A stretch of 64,000 bases of DNA from Luzula sylvatica. Its lineage: Eukaryota; Streptophyta; Magnoliopsida; Poales; Juncaceae. The stretch covers positions 49,172,784 to 49,236,783 of the forward strand of contig OX326959.1 of assembly GCA_946800325.1 (NCBI GenBank), in the 5' to 3' direction. The notes below the pieces were generated by a model. It was given only the letters and a program-made list of their open reading frames with translations. It was not told the DNA's origin and did not search any database. Position 1 is the stretch's first letter, and each line of letters begins with the position of its first letter. The position numbers were made by a program, and so were the translations under genes. Positions 18,517 through 33,029 of the stretch are shown here, one piece after another.

Positions 18517-21500
18517 GATTGAAGACTAACAAATTTCTATTTTTCCTATTTTTTGCATAAAATCAAAAACTGAAGTCTAACACCTTCAAAAATATCAATT
18601 ATCATTTTTTTCTAAAAGAGTCCAAAATAGTTCTCTAATATGAGCAAAATACTTCATTTTTCATGTTTTTCTCAAAAAACTTCGTGATTGAAGACTAACA
18701 CATACAAATTTCTATTTTGCCTATTTTTTGCAAAAAATTAAAAACAGAAGTCTAACACCTTCAAAAATATCAATTTTCATTTTTTCTAAAAAAGACCAAA
18801 ATAGTTCTGTAAAATGAGCAAAATACTTCATTTTTCATGTTTTTCTTAAAAAACTCCGGGATTGAAGACTAACAAATTTCTATTTTTCCTATTTTTTTGC
18901 ATAAAATCAAAAACTGAAATCTAACACCTTCAAAAATATCAATTATCATTTTTTTCTAAATGAGTCCAAAATAGTTCTCTAAAATGAGCAAAATACTTCA
19001 TTTTTCATGTTTTTCTCAAAAAACTTCGTGATTGAAGACTAACACATACAAATTTCAATTTTTCCAATTTTTTGCAAAATATAAAAAACTGAAGTCTAAC
19101 ACCTTCAAAAATATCAATTATCATTTTTTCTAAAATAGACCAAAATAGTTCTCTAAAATGAGCAAAATACTTCATTTTTCATATTTTTCTCAAAAAACTC
19201 CTGGACTGAAGACTAACACATACAAATTTCTATTTTTCCTATTTTTTGCATAAAATCAAAAACTGAAGTCTAACACCTTCAAAAATATCAATTATCATTT
19301 TTTCTAAAAAAGACCAAAATAGTTCTCTAAAATGAGCAAAATACTTCATTTTTCATGTTTTTCTCAAAAAATTCCGTGATTGAAGACTAACACATACAAA
19401 TTTCTATTTTTCCAATTTTTTTGCAAAAAATCAAAAATTGAAGTCTAACACCCTCAAAAATATCAATTATCATTTTTTCTAAAAAGGACCAAAATAGTTC
19501 TCTAAACTGAGCAAAATACTTCATTTTTCATGTTTTTCTCAAAAAATTCCGTGATTGAAGACTAACACATACAAATTTCTATTTTTCCAATTTTTGCAAA
19601 AAATTAAAAACTTAAGTCTAACACCTTCAAAAATATGAATTATCATTTTTTCTAAAAGAGTCCAAAATAGTTCTCTAAAATGAGCAAAATACTTCATTTT
19701 TCATGTTTTTCTAAAAAAACATCGTGTTTGAAGACTAACACATACAAATTTCTATTTTTCCTATTTTTTGCAAAAAATCAAAAAATGAAGTCTAACACCT
19801 TCAAAAATATCAATTATCATTTTTTCTAAAAAAGGCCAAAATAGTTCTCTAAAATGAGCAAAATACTTAATTTTTCATGTTTTTCTCAAAAAATTCCGGG
19901 ATTGAAGACTAACACATACAAATTTCTATTTTTCCTGTTTTTTGCATAAAATCAAAAACTGAAGTCTAACACCTTCAAAAATATCAATTATCATTTTTTT
20001 CTAAAAGAGTCCAAAATAGTTCTCTAAAATGAGCAAAATACTTCATTTTTCATGTTTTTCTAAAAAAACTTCGTGATTGAAGACTAACACATACAAATTT
20101 CTATTTTGCCTATTTTTTGCAAAAAATGAAAAACTGAATCCTAACACCTTCAAAAATATCAATTATCATTTTTTCGAAAAGAGTCCAAAATAGTTCTCTA
20201 AAATGAGCAAAATACTTCATTTTTCATGTTTTTCTCAAAAAACTTCGTGATTGAAGACTAACACATACAAATTTCTATTTTTCCTATTTTTTGCAAAAAA
20301 TCAAAAACTGAAGTCTAACACCTTCAAAAATATCAATTATCATTTTTTCTAAAAAAGACCAAAATAGTTCTCTAAAATGAGCAAAATACTTTATTTTTCA
20401 TGTTTTTCTTAAAAAACTCCGGGATTGAAGACTAACAAATTTCTATTTTTCCTATTTTCTGCATAAAATCAAAAACTGAAGTCTAACACCTTCAAAAATA
20501 TCAATTATCATTTTTTCTAAAAAAGACCAAAATAGTTCTCTAAAATGAGCAAAATACTTCATTTTTCATGTTTTTCTCAAAAAATTCCGTGATTGAAGAC
20601 TAACACATACAAATTTCTATTTTTCCAATTTTTTGCAAAAAATCAAAAATTGAAGTCTAACACACTCAAAAATATCAATTATCATTTTTTCTAAAAAGAA
20701 CCAAAATAGTTCTCAAAACTGAGCAAAATACTTCATTTTTCATGTTTTTCTCAAAAAATTCCGTGATTGAAGACTAACACATACAAATTTCTATTTTTCC
20801 AATTTTTGCAAAAAATCAAAAACTTAAGTCTAACACCTTCAAAAATATCAATTATCATTTTTTCTAAAAGAGTCCAAAATAGTTCTCTAAAATGAGCAAA
20901 AAACTTCATTTTTCATGTTTTTCTAAAAAAACTTCGTGATTGAAGACAAACACATACAAATTTCTATTTTTCATATTTTTTGCAAAAAATCAAAAAATGA
21001 AGTCTAACACCTTCAAAAATATCAATTATCATTTTTTCTAAAAAAGGCCAAAATAGTTCTCTAAAATGAGCAAAATACTTAATTTCTCATATTTTTCTCA
21101 AAACATTCCGGGATTGAAGACTAACACATACAAATTTCTATTTTTCCTGTTTTTTGCATAAAATCAAAAACTGAAGTCTAACACCTTCAAAAATATCAAT
21201 TATCATTTTTTTCTAAAAGAGTCCAAAATAGTTCTCTAAAATGAGCAAAATACTTCATTTTTCAGGTTTTTCTAAAAAAACTTCGTGATTGAAGACTAAC
21301 ACATACAAATTTCTATTTTGCCTATTTTTTGGAAAAAATAAAAAACTGAAGCCTAACACCTTCAAAAATATCAATTATCATTTTTTCGAAAAGAGTCCAA
21401 AATAGTTCTCTAAAATGAGCAAAATACTTCATTTTTCATGTTTTTCTCAAAAAACTTCGTGATTGAAGACTAACACATACAAATTTCTATTTTTCCTATT

Positions 21501-24500
21501 TTGTGCAAAAAATCAAAAACTGAAGTCTAACACCTTCAAAAATATCAATTATCATTTTTTCTAAAAAAGACCAAAATAGTTCTCTAAAATGAGCAAAATA
21601 CTTTATTTTTCATGTTTTTCTTAAAAAACTCCGGGATTGAAGACTAACAAATTTCTATTTTTCCTATTTTCTGCATAAAATCAAAAACTGAAGTCTAACA
21701 CCTTCAAAAATATCAATTATCATTTTTTTCTGAAAGAGTCCAAAATAGTTCTCTAAAATGAGCAAAATACTTCATTTTTCATGTTTTTCTCAAAAAACTT
21801 CGTGATTGAAGACTAACACATACAAATTTCTATTTTTCCTATTTTGTGCAAAAAATCAAAAACTGAAGTCTAACACCTTCAAAAATATCAATTATCATTT
21901 TTTCTAAAAAAGACCAAAATAGTTCTCTAAAATGAGCAAAATACTTTATTTTTCATGTTTTTCTTAAAAAACTCCGGGATTGAAGACTAACAAATTTCTA
22001 TTTTTCCTATTTTTTGCATAAAATCAAAAACTGAAGTCTAACACCTTCAAAAATATCAATTATTATTTTTTTCTAAAAGAGACCAAAATAGTTCTCTAAA
22101 ATGAGCAAAATACTTCATTTTTCATGTTTTTCTCAAAAAACTTCGTGATTGAAGACTAACACATACAAATTTCAATTTTTCCAATTTTTTTCAAAAAATA
22201 AAAAACTGAATTCTAACACCTTCAAAAATATCAATTATCATTTTTTCTAAAAAAGACCAAAATAGTTCTCTAAAATGAGCAAAATACTTTATTTTTCATG
22301 TTTTTCTTAAAAAAATGCGGGATTGAAGACTAACAAATTTCTATTTTTCCTATTTTTTGCATAAAATCAAAAACTGAAGTCTAACACCTTCAAAAATATC
22401 AATTATCATTTTTTTCTAAAAGAGTCCAAAATAGTTCTCTAAAATGAGCAAAATACTTCATTTTTCATGTTTTTCTCAAAAAACATCGTGATTGAAGACT
22501 AACACATACAAATTTCTATTTTGCCTATTTTTTGCAAAAAATTAAAAACAGAAGTCTAACACCTTCAAAAATATCAATTTTCATTTTTTCTAAAAAAGAC
22601 CAAAATAGTTCTCTAAAATGAGCAAAATACTTCATTTTTCATGTTTTTCTTAAAAAACTCCGGGATTGAAGACTAACAAATTTCCATTTTTCCTATTTTT
22701 TGCATAAAATCAAAAACTGAAATCTAACACCTTCAAAAATATCAATTATCATTTTTTTCTAAATGAGTCCAAAATAGTTCTCTAAAATGAGCAAAATACT
22801 TCATTTTTCATGTTTTTCTCAAAAAACTTCGTGATTGAAGACTAACACATACAAATTTCAATTTTTCCAATTTTTTGCAAAATATAAAAAACTGAAGTCT
22901 AACACCTTCAAAAATATCAATTATCATTTTTTCTAAAATAGACCAAAATAGTTCTCTAAAATGAGCAAAATACTTCATTTTTCATGTCTTTCTCAAAAAA
23001 CTCCGGGACTGAAGACTAACACATACAAATTTCTATTTTTCCTATTTTTTGCATAAAATCAAAAACTGAAGTCTAACACCTTCAAAAATATCAATTATCA
23101 TTTTTTCTAAAAAAGACCAAAATAGTTCTCTAAAATGAGCAAAATACTTTATTTTTCATGTTTTTCTTAAAAAACTCCGGGATTGAAGATTAACAAATTT
23201 CTATTTTTCCTATTTTCTGCATAAAATCAAAAACTGAAGTCTAACACCTTCAAAAATATCAATTATCATTTTTTCTAAAAAAGACCAAAATAGTTCTCTA
23301 AAATGAGCAAAATACTTCATTTTTCATGTTTTTCTCAAAAAATTCCGTGATTGAAGACTAACACATACAAATTTCTATTTTTCCAATTTTTTGCAAAAAA
23401 TCAAAAATTGAAGTCTAACACCCTCAAAAATATCAATTATCATTTTTTCTAAAAAGGACCAAAATAGTTCTCTAAACTGAGCAAAATACTTCATTTTTCA
23501 TGTTTTTCTCAAAAAATTCCGGGATTGAAGACTAACACATACAAATTTCTATTTTTCCTGTTTTTTGCATAAAATCAAAAACTGAAGTCTAACACCTTCA
23601 AAAATATCAATTATCATTTTTTTCTAAAAGAGTCCAAAATAGTTCTCTAAAATGAGCAAAATACTTCATTTTTCATGTTTTTCTAAAAAAACTTCGTGAT
23701 TGAAGACTAACACATACAAATTTCTATTTTGCCTATTTTTTGCAAAAAATGAAAAACTGAAGCCTAACACCTTCAAAAATATCAATTATCATTTTTTCGA
23801 AAAGAGTCCAAAATAGTTCTCTAAAATGAGCAAAATACTTCATTTTTAATGTTTTTCTCAAAAAACTTCGTGATTGAAGACTAACACATACAAATTTCTA
23901 TTTTTCCTATTTTTTGCAAAAAATCAAAAACTGAAGTCTAACACCTTCAAAAATATCAATTATCATTTTTTCTAAAAAAGACCAAAATTGTTCTCTAAAA
24001 TGAGCAAAATACTTTATTTTTCATGTTTTTCTTAAAAAACTCCGGGATTGAAGACTAACAAATTTCTATTTTTCCTATTTTCTGCATAAAATCAAAAACT
24101 GAAGTCTAACACCTTCAAAAATATCAATTATCATTTTTTCTAAAAAAGACCAAAATAGTTCTCTAAAATGAGCAAAATACTTCATTTTTCATGTTTTTCT
24201 CAAAAAATTCCGTGATTGAAGACTAACACATACAAATTTCTATTTTTCCAATTTTTTGCAAAAAATCAAAAATTGAAGTCTAACACCCTCAAAAATATCA
24301 ATTATCATTTTTTCTAAAAAGAACCAAAATAGTTCTCAAAACTGAGCAAAATACTTCATTTTTCATGTTTTTCTCAAAAAATTCCGTGATTGAAGACTAA
24401 CACATACAAATTTCTATTTTTCCAATTTTTGCAAAAAATCAAAAACTTAAGTCTAACACCTTCAAAAATATCAATTATCATTTTTTCTAAAAGAGTCCAA

Positions 24501-27500
24501 AATAGTTCTCTAAAATGAGCAAAATACTTCATTTTTCATGTTTTTCTAAAAAATCTTCGTGATTGAAGACAAACACATACAAATTTCTATTTTTCATATT
24601 TTTTGCAAAAAATCTAAAAATGAAGTCTAACACCTTCAAAAATATCAATTATCATTTTTTCTAAAAAAGGCCATAATAGTTCTCTAAAATGAGCAAAATA
24701 CTTAATTTTTCATATTTTTCTCAAAAAATTCCGGGATTGAAGACTAACACATACAAATTTCTATTTTTCCTGTTTTTTGCATAAAATCAAAAAATGAAGT
24801 CTAACACCTTCAAAAATATCAATTATCATTTTTTTCTAAAAGAGTCCAAAATAGTTCTCTAAAATGAGCAAAATACTTCATTTTTCAGGTTTTTCTAAAA
24901 AAACTTCGTGATTGAAGACTAACACATATAAATTTCTATTTTGCCTATTTTTTGGAAAAAATAAAAAACTGAAGCCTAACACCTTCAAAAATATCAATTA
25001 TCATTTTTTCGAAAAGAGTCCAAAATAGTTCTCTAAAATGAGCAAAATACTTCATTTTTCATGTTTTTCTCAAAAAACTTCGTGATTGAAGACTAACACA
25101 TACAAATTTCTATTTTTCCTATTTTGTTCAAAAAATCAAAAACTGAAGTCTAACACCTTCAAAAATATCAATTATCATTTTTTCTAAAAAAGACCAAAAT
25201 AGTTCTCTAAAATGAGCAAAATACTTTATTTTTCATGTTTTTCTTAAAAAACTCCGGGATTGAAGACTAACAAATTTCTATTTTTCCTATTTTCTGCATA
25301 AAATCAAAAACTGAAGTCTAACACCTTCAAAAATATCAATTATCATTTTTTTCTGAAAGAGTCCAAAATAGTTCTCTAAAATGAGCAAAATACCTCATTT
25401 TTCATGTTTTTCTCAAAAAACTTCGTGATTGAAGACTAACACATATAAATTTCTATTTTTCCTATTTTGTGCAAAAAATCAAAAACTGATGTCTAACACC
25501 TTCAAAAATATCAATTATCATTTTTTCTAAAAAAGACCAAAATAGTTCTCTAAAATGAGCAAAATACTTTATTTTTCATGTGTTTCTTAAAAAACTCCGG
25601 GATTGAAGACTAACAAATTTCTATTTTTCCTATTTTCTGCATAAAATCAAAAACTGAAGTCTAACACCTTCAAAAATATCAATTATCATTTTTTTCTAAA
25701 AGAGACCAAAATAGTTCTCTAAAATGAGCAAAATACTTCATTTTTCATGTTTTTCTCAAAAAACTTCGTGATTGAAGACTAACACATACAAATTTCAATT
25801 TTTCCAATTTTTTTCAAAAAATAAAAAACTGAATTCTAACACCTTCAAAAATATCAATTATCATTTTTTCTAAAAAATACCAAAATAGTTCTCTAAAATG
25901 AGCAAAATACTTTATTTTTCATGTTTTTCTTAAAAAAATGCGGGATTGAAGACTAACAAATTTCTATTTTTCCTATTTTTTGCATAAAATCAAAAACTGA
26001 AGTCTAACACCTTCAAAAATATCAATTATCATTTTTTTCTAAAAGAGTCCAAAATAGTTCTCTAAAATGAGCAAAATACTTCATTTTTCATGTTTTTCTC
26101 AAAAAACATCGTGATTGAAGACTAACACATACAAATTTCTATTTTGCCTATTTTTTGCAAAAAATTAAAAACAGAAGTCTAACACCTTCAAAAATATCAA
26201 TTTTCATTTTTTCTAAAAAATACCAAAATAGTTCTCTAAAATGAGCAAAATACTTCATTTTTCATGTTTTTCTCAAAAAACTTCGTGATTGAAGACTAAC
26301 ACATACAAATTTCAATTTTTCCAATTTTTTGCAAAAAATTAAAAACAGAAGTCTAACACCTTCAAAAATATCAATTTTCATTTTTTCTAAAAAATACCAA
26401 AATAGTTCTCTAAAATGTGCAAAATACTTCATTTTTCATGTTTTTCTTAAAAAAATGCGGGATTGAAGACTAACAAATTTCTATTTTTCCTATTTTTTGC
26501 ATAAAATCAAAAACTGAAGTCTAACACCTTCAAAAATATCAATTATCATTTTTTTCTAAAAGAGTCCAAAATAGTTCTCTAAAATGAGCAAAATACTTCA
26601 TTTTTCATGTTTTTCTCAAAAAACTTCGTGATTGAAGACTAACACATACAAATTTCAATTTTTCCAATTTTTTGCAAAATATAAAAAACTGAAGTCTAAC
26701 ACCTTCAAAAATATCAATTATCATTTTTTCTAAAATAGACCAAAATAGTTCTCTAAAATGAGCAAAATACTTCATTTTTCATGTTTTTCTCAAAAAACTC
26801 CGGGACTGAAGACTAACACATACAAATTTCTATTTTTTCTATTTTTTGCATAAAATCAAAAACTGAAGTCTAACACCTTCAAAAATATCAATTATCATTT
26901 TTTCTAAAAAAGACCAAAATAGTTCTCTAAAATGAGCAAAATACTTTATTTTTCATGTTTTTCTTAAAAAACTCCTGGATTGAAGACTAACAAATTTCTA
27001 TTTTTCCTATTTTCTGCATAAAATCAAAAACTGAAGTCTAACACCTTCAAAAATATCAATTATCATTTTTTCTAAAAAAGACCAAAATAGTTCTCTAAAA
27101 TGAGCAAAATACTTCATTTTTCATGTTTTTCTCAAAAAATTCCGTGATTGAAGACTAACACATACAAATTTCTATTTTTCCAATTTTTTGCAAAAAATGA
27201 AAAATTGAAGTCTAACACCCTCAAAAATATCAATTATCATTTTTTCTAAAAAGGACCAAAATAGTTCTCTAAACTGAGCAAAATACTTCATTTTTCATGT
27301 TTTTCTCAAAAAATTCCGTGATTGAAGACTAACACATACAAATTTCTATTTTTCCAATTTTTGCAAAAAATCAAAAACTTAAGTCTAACACCTTCAAAAA
27401 TATCAATTATCATTTTTTCTAAAAGAGTCCAAAATAGTTCTCTAAAATGAGCAAAATACTTCATTTTTCATGTTTTTCTAAAAAAACTTCGTGATTGAAG

Positions 27501-29864
27501 ACAAACACATACAAATTTCTATTTTTCCTATTTTTTGCAAAAAATCAAAAAATGAAGTCTAACACCTTCAAAAATATCAATTATCATTTTTTCTAAAAAA
27601 GGCCAAAATAGTTCTCTAAAATGAGCAAAATACTTAATTTTTCATATTTTTCTCAAAAAATTCCGGGATTGAAGACTAACACATACAAATTTCTATTTTT
27701 CCTGTTTTTTGCATAAAATCAAAAACTGAAGTCTAACACCTTCAAAAATATCAATTATCATTTTTTTCTAAAAGAGTCCAAAATAGTTCTCTAAAATGAG
27801 CAAAATACTTCATTTTTCAGGTTTTTCTAAAAAAACTTCGTGATTGAAGACTAACACATACAAATTTCTATTTTGCCTATTTTTTGGAAAAAATAAAAAA
27901 CTGAAGCCTAACACCTTCAAAAATATCAATTATCATTTTTTCGAAAAGAGTCCAAAATAGTTCTCTAAAATGAGCAAAATACTTCATTTTTCATGTTTTT
28001 CTCAAAAAACTTCGTGATTGAAGACTAACACATACAAATTTCTATTTTTCCTATTTTGTTCAAAAAATCAAAAACTGAAGTCTAACACCTTCAAAAATAT
28101 CAATTATCATTTTTTCAAAAAAAGACCAAAAAAGTTCTCTAAAATGAGCAAAATACTTTATTTTTCATGTTTTTCTTAAAAAACTCCGGGATTGAAGACT
28201 AACAAATTTCTATTTTTCCTATTTTCTGCATAAAATCAAAAACTGAAGTCTAACACCTTCAAAAATATCAATTATCATTTTTTTCTGAAAGAGTCCAAAA
28301 TAGTTCTCTAAAATGAGCAAAATACTTCATTTTTCATGTTTTTCTCAAAAAACTTCGTGATTGAAGACTAACACATACAAATTTCAATTTTTCCAATTTT
28401 TTTCAATAAATAAAAAACTGAAGTCTAACACCTTCAAAAATATCAATTATCATTTTTTCTAAAAAAGACCAAAATAGTTCTCTAAAATGAGCAAAATACT
28501 TTATTTTTCATGTTTTTCTTAAAAAAATGCGGGATTGAAGACTAACAAATTTCTATTTTTCCTATTTTTTGCATAAAATCAAAAACTGAAGTCTAACACC
28601 TTCAAAAATATCAATTATCATTTTTTTCTAAAAGAGTCCAAAATAGTTCTCTAAAATGAGCAAAATACTTCATTTTTCATGTTTTTCTCAAAAAACATCG
28701 TGATTGAAGACTAACACATACAAATTTCTATTTTGCCTATTTTTTGCAAAAAATTAAAAACAGAAGTCTAACACCTTCAAAAATATCAATTTTCATTTTT
28801 TCTAAAAAAGACCAAAATAGTTCTCTAAAATGAGCAAAATACTTCATTTTTCATGTTTTTCTTAAAAAACTCCGGGATTGAAGACTAACAAATTTCTATT
28901 TTTCCTATTTTTTGCATAAAATCAAAAACTGAAATCTAACACCTTCAAAAATATCAATTATCATTTTTTTCTAAATGAGTCCAAAATAGTTCTCTAAAAT
29001 GAGCAAAATACTTCATTTTTCATGTTTTTCTCAAAAAACTTCGTGATTGAAGACTAACACATACAAATTTCAATTTTTCCAATTTTTTGCAAAATATAAA
29101 AAACTGAAGTCACCTTCAAAAATATCAATTATCATTTTTTCTAAAATAGACCAAAATAGTTCTCTAAAATGAGCAAAATACTTCATTTTTCATGTTTTTC
29201 TCAAAAAACTCCGGGACTGAAGACTAACTCATACAAATTTCTATTTTTCCTATTTTTTGCATAAAATCAAAAACTCAAGTCTAACACCTTCAAAAATATC
29301 AATTATCATTTTTTCTAAAAAAGACCAAAATAGTTCTCTAAAATGAGCAAAATACTTCATTTTTCATGTTTTTCTCAAAAAATTCCGTGATTGAAGACTA
29401 ACACATACAAATTTCTATTTTTCCAATTTTTTGCAAAAAATCAAAACCTGAAGTCTAACACCTTGAAAAATATAAATTATCATTTTTTTCTAAAAAAGAC
29501 CAAAATAGTTCTCTAAAATGAGCAAAATACTTCATTTTTCATGTTTTTCTCAAAAAATTCCGTGATTGAAGACTAACACATACAAATTTCTATTTTTCCA
29601 ATTTTTTGCAAAAAATCAAAAATTGAAGTCTAACACCCTCAAAAATATCAATTATCATTTTTTCTAAAAAGGACCAAAATAGTTCTCAAAACTGAGCAAA
29701 ATACTTCATTTTTCATGTTTTTCTCAAAAAATTACGTGATTGAAGACTAACACATACAAATTTCTATTTTTCCAATTTTTGCAAAAAATCAAAAACTTAA
29801 GTCTAACACCTTCAAAAATATCAATTATCATTTTTTCTAAAAGAGTCCAAAATAGTTCTCTAAA

Positions 29865-29922
29865 ATGAGCAAAATACTTCAATTTTCATTTTTTCTAAAA
29901 AATACCAAAATAGTTCTCTAAA
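29865..29922 (+). repeat. 58-bp extra sub-unit within the satellite
   Basis: The string ATGAGCAAAATACTTC occurs at 29865 and again at 29923, only 58 bp apart instead of about 172. The join runs '...ATACTTCA' into 'ATTTTCATTTTTTCTAAAA', so the third sub-unit of one monomer is spliced into the second sub-unit of another. The result is a 4/3-length monomer. Confidence 0.8.
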
Positions 29923-32900
29923 ATGAGCAAAATACTTCATTTTTCATGTTTTTCTCAAAAAACTTCGTGATTGAAGACTAACACATACAAATTTCAATTT
30001 TTCCAATTTCTTGTAAAATATAAAAAACTGAAGTCTAACACCTTCAAAAATATCAATTATCATTTTTTCTAAAATAGACCAAAATAGTTCTCTAAAATGA
30101 GCAAAATACTTCATTTTTCATGTTTTTCTCAAAAAACTCCTGGACTGAAGACTAATACATACAAATTTCTATCATTCCTATTTTTGGCAAAAAATCAAAA
30201 ACTGAAGTCTAACACCTTCAAAAATATCAATTATCATTTTTTCTAAAAAAATCCAAAATAGTTCTCTAAAATGAGCAAAATACTTTATTTTTCATGTTTT
30301 TCTTAAAAAACTCCGGGATTGAAGACTAACACATACAAATTTCTATTTTTCCTATTTTCTGCATAAAATCAAAAACTGAAGGCTAACACCTTCAAAAATA
30401 TCAATTATCATTTTTTTCTAAAAGAGACCAAAATAGTTCTCTAAAATGAGCAAAATACTTCATTTTTCATGTTTTTCTCAAAAAACTTCGTGATTGAAGA
30501 CTAACACATACAAATTTCAATTTTTCCAATTTTTTTCAAAAAATAAAAAACTGAAGTCTAACACCTTCAAAAATATCAATTATCATTTTTTCTAAAAAAG
30601 ACCAAAATAGTTCTCTAAAATGAGCAAAATACTTTATTTTTCATGTTTTTCTTAAAAAAATTCGGGATTGAAGACTAACAAATTTCTATTTTTCCTTTTT
30701 TTGGCATAAAATCAAAAACTGAAGTCTAACACCTTCAAAAATATCAATTATCATTTTTTTCTAAAAGAGTCCAAAATAGTTCTCTAAAATGAGCAAAATA
30801 CTTAATTTTTCATGTTTTTCTCAAAAAACTTCGTGATTGAAGACTAACACATACAAATTTCTATTTTGCCTATTTTTTGCAAAAAATTAAAAACTGAAGT
30901 CTAACACCTTCAAAAATATCAATTTTCATTTTTTCTAAAAAAGACCAAAATAGTTCTCTAAAATGAGCAAAATACTTCATTTTTCATGTTTTTCTCAAAA
31001 AACTTCGTGATTGAAGACTAACACATACAAATTTCTATTTTGCCTATTTTTTGCAAAAAATCAAAAACTGAAGTCTAACACCTTCAAAAATATCAATTAT
31101 CATTTTTTCTAAAAAAGACCAAAATAGTTCTCTAAAATGAGCAAAATACTTCATTTTTCATGTTTATCTCAAAAAACTCCGGGATTGAACACTAACACTT
31201 ACAAATTTCTATTTTTCCAATTTTTTGCAAAAAATCAAAACCTGAAGTCTGACACCTTCAAAAATATCAATTATCATTTTTTTCTAAAAAAGACCAAAAT
31301 AGTTCTCTAAAATGAGCAAAATACTTCATTTTTCATGTTTTTCTCAAAAACTTCGTGATTGAAGACTAACACATACAAATTTCTATTTTTCCTATTTTTT
31401 GTAAAAAATCAAAAACTGAAGTCTAACACCTTCAAAAATATCAATTATCATTTTTTCTAAAAAAGACCAAAATAGTTCTTTAAATTGAGCAAAATACTTC
31501 ATTTTTCATGTTTTTCTTAAAAAACTCCGGGATTGAAGACTAACAAATTTCTATTTTTCCTATTTTTTGCATAAAATCAAAAACTGAAATCTAACACCTT
31601 TAAAAATATCAATTATCATTTTTTTTCTAAAAGAGGCCAAAATAGTTCTCTAAAATGAGCAAAATACTTCATTTTTCATGTTTTTCTCAAAAAACTTCGT
31701 GATTGAAGACTAACAAATACAAATTTCTATTTTGCCTATTTTTTGCAAAAAATGAAAAACTGAAGTCTAACACCTTCAAAAATATCAATTTTCATTTTTT
31801 CTAAAAAAGACGAAAATAGTTCTCTAAAATGAGCAAAATACTTCATTTTTCATGTTTTTCTCAAAAAACTTCGTGATTGAAGACTAATACATACAAATTT
31901 CTATTATTCCTATTTTTGGCAAAAAATCAAAAACTGAAGTCTAACACCTTCAAAAATATCAATTATCATTTTTTCTAAAAACGACCAAAATAGTTCTCTA
32001 AAATGAGCAAAATACTTTATTTTTCATGTTTTTCTTAAAAAACTCCGGGATTGAAGACTAACAAATTTCTATTTTTCCTATTTTCTGCATAAAATCAAAA
32101 ACTGAAGTCTAACACCTTCAAAAATATCAATTATCATTTTTTTCTAAAAGAGTCCAAAATAGTTCTCTATAATGAACAAAATACTTCATTTTTCATGTTT
32201 TTCTCAAAAAACTTCGTGATTGAAGACTAACACATACAAATTTCTATTTTGCCTATTTTTTGAAAAAAATCAAAAACTGAAGTCTAACATCTTCAAAAAT
32301 ATCAATTATCATTTTTTCTAAAAAAGACCAAAATAGTTCTCTAAAATGAGCAAAATACTTCATTTTTCATGTTTTTCTTAAAAAACTACGGGATTGAAGA
32401 TTAACAAATTTCTATTTTTCCTATTTTTTGCATAAAATCAAAAACTGAAATCTAACACCTTCAAAAATATCAATTATCATTTTTTTCTAAATGAGTCCAA
32501 AATAGTTCTCTAAAATGAGCAAAATACTTCATTTTTCATGTTTTTCTCAAAAAACTTCGTGATTGAAGACTAACACATACAAATTTCAATTTTTCCAATT
32601 TTTTGCAAAATATAAAAAACTGAAGTCTAACACCTTCAAAAATATCAATGATCATTTTTTCTAAAATAGACCAAAATAGTTCTCTAAAATGAGCAAAATA
32701 CTTCATTTTTCATGTTTTTCTCAAAAAACTCCGGGATTGAAGACTAACACATACAAATTTCTATTTTTCCTATTTTTTGCACAAAATCAAAAACTGAAGT
32801 CTAACACCTTCAAAAATATCAATTATCATTTTTTTCTAAAAGAGTGCAAAATAGTTCTCTAAAATGAGCAAAATACTTCATTTTTCATGTTTTTCTAAAA

Positions 32901-33029
32901 AAACTTCGTGATTGAACACTAACACATACAAATTTCTATTTTGCCTATTTTTTGCAAAAAATCAAAAACCGAAGTCTAACACCTTCAAAAATATCAATTA
33001 TCATTTTTTCTAAAAGAGTCCAAAATAGT

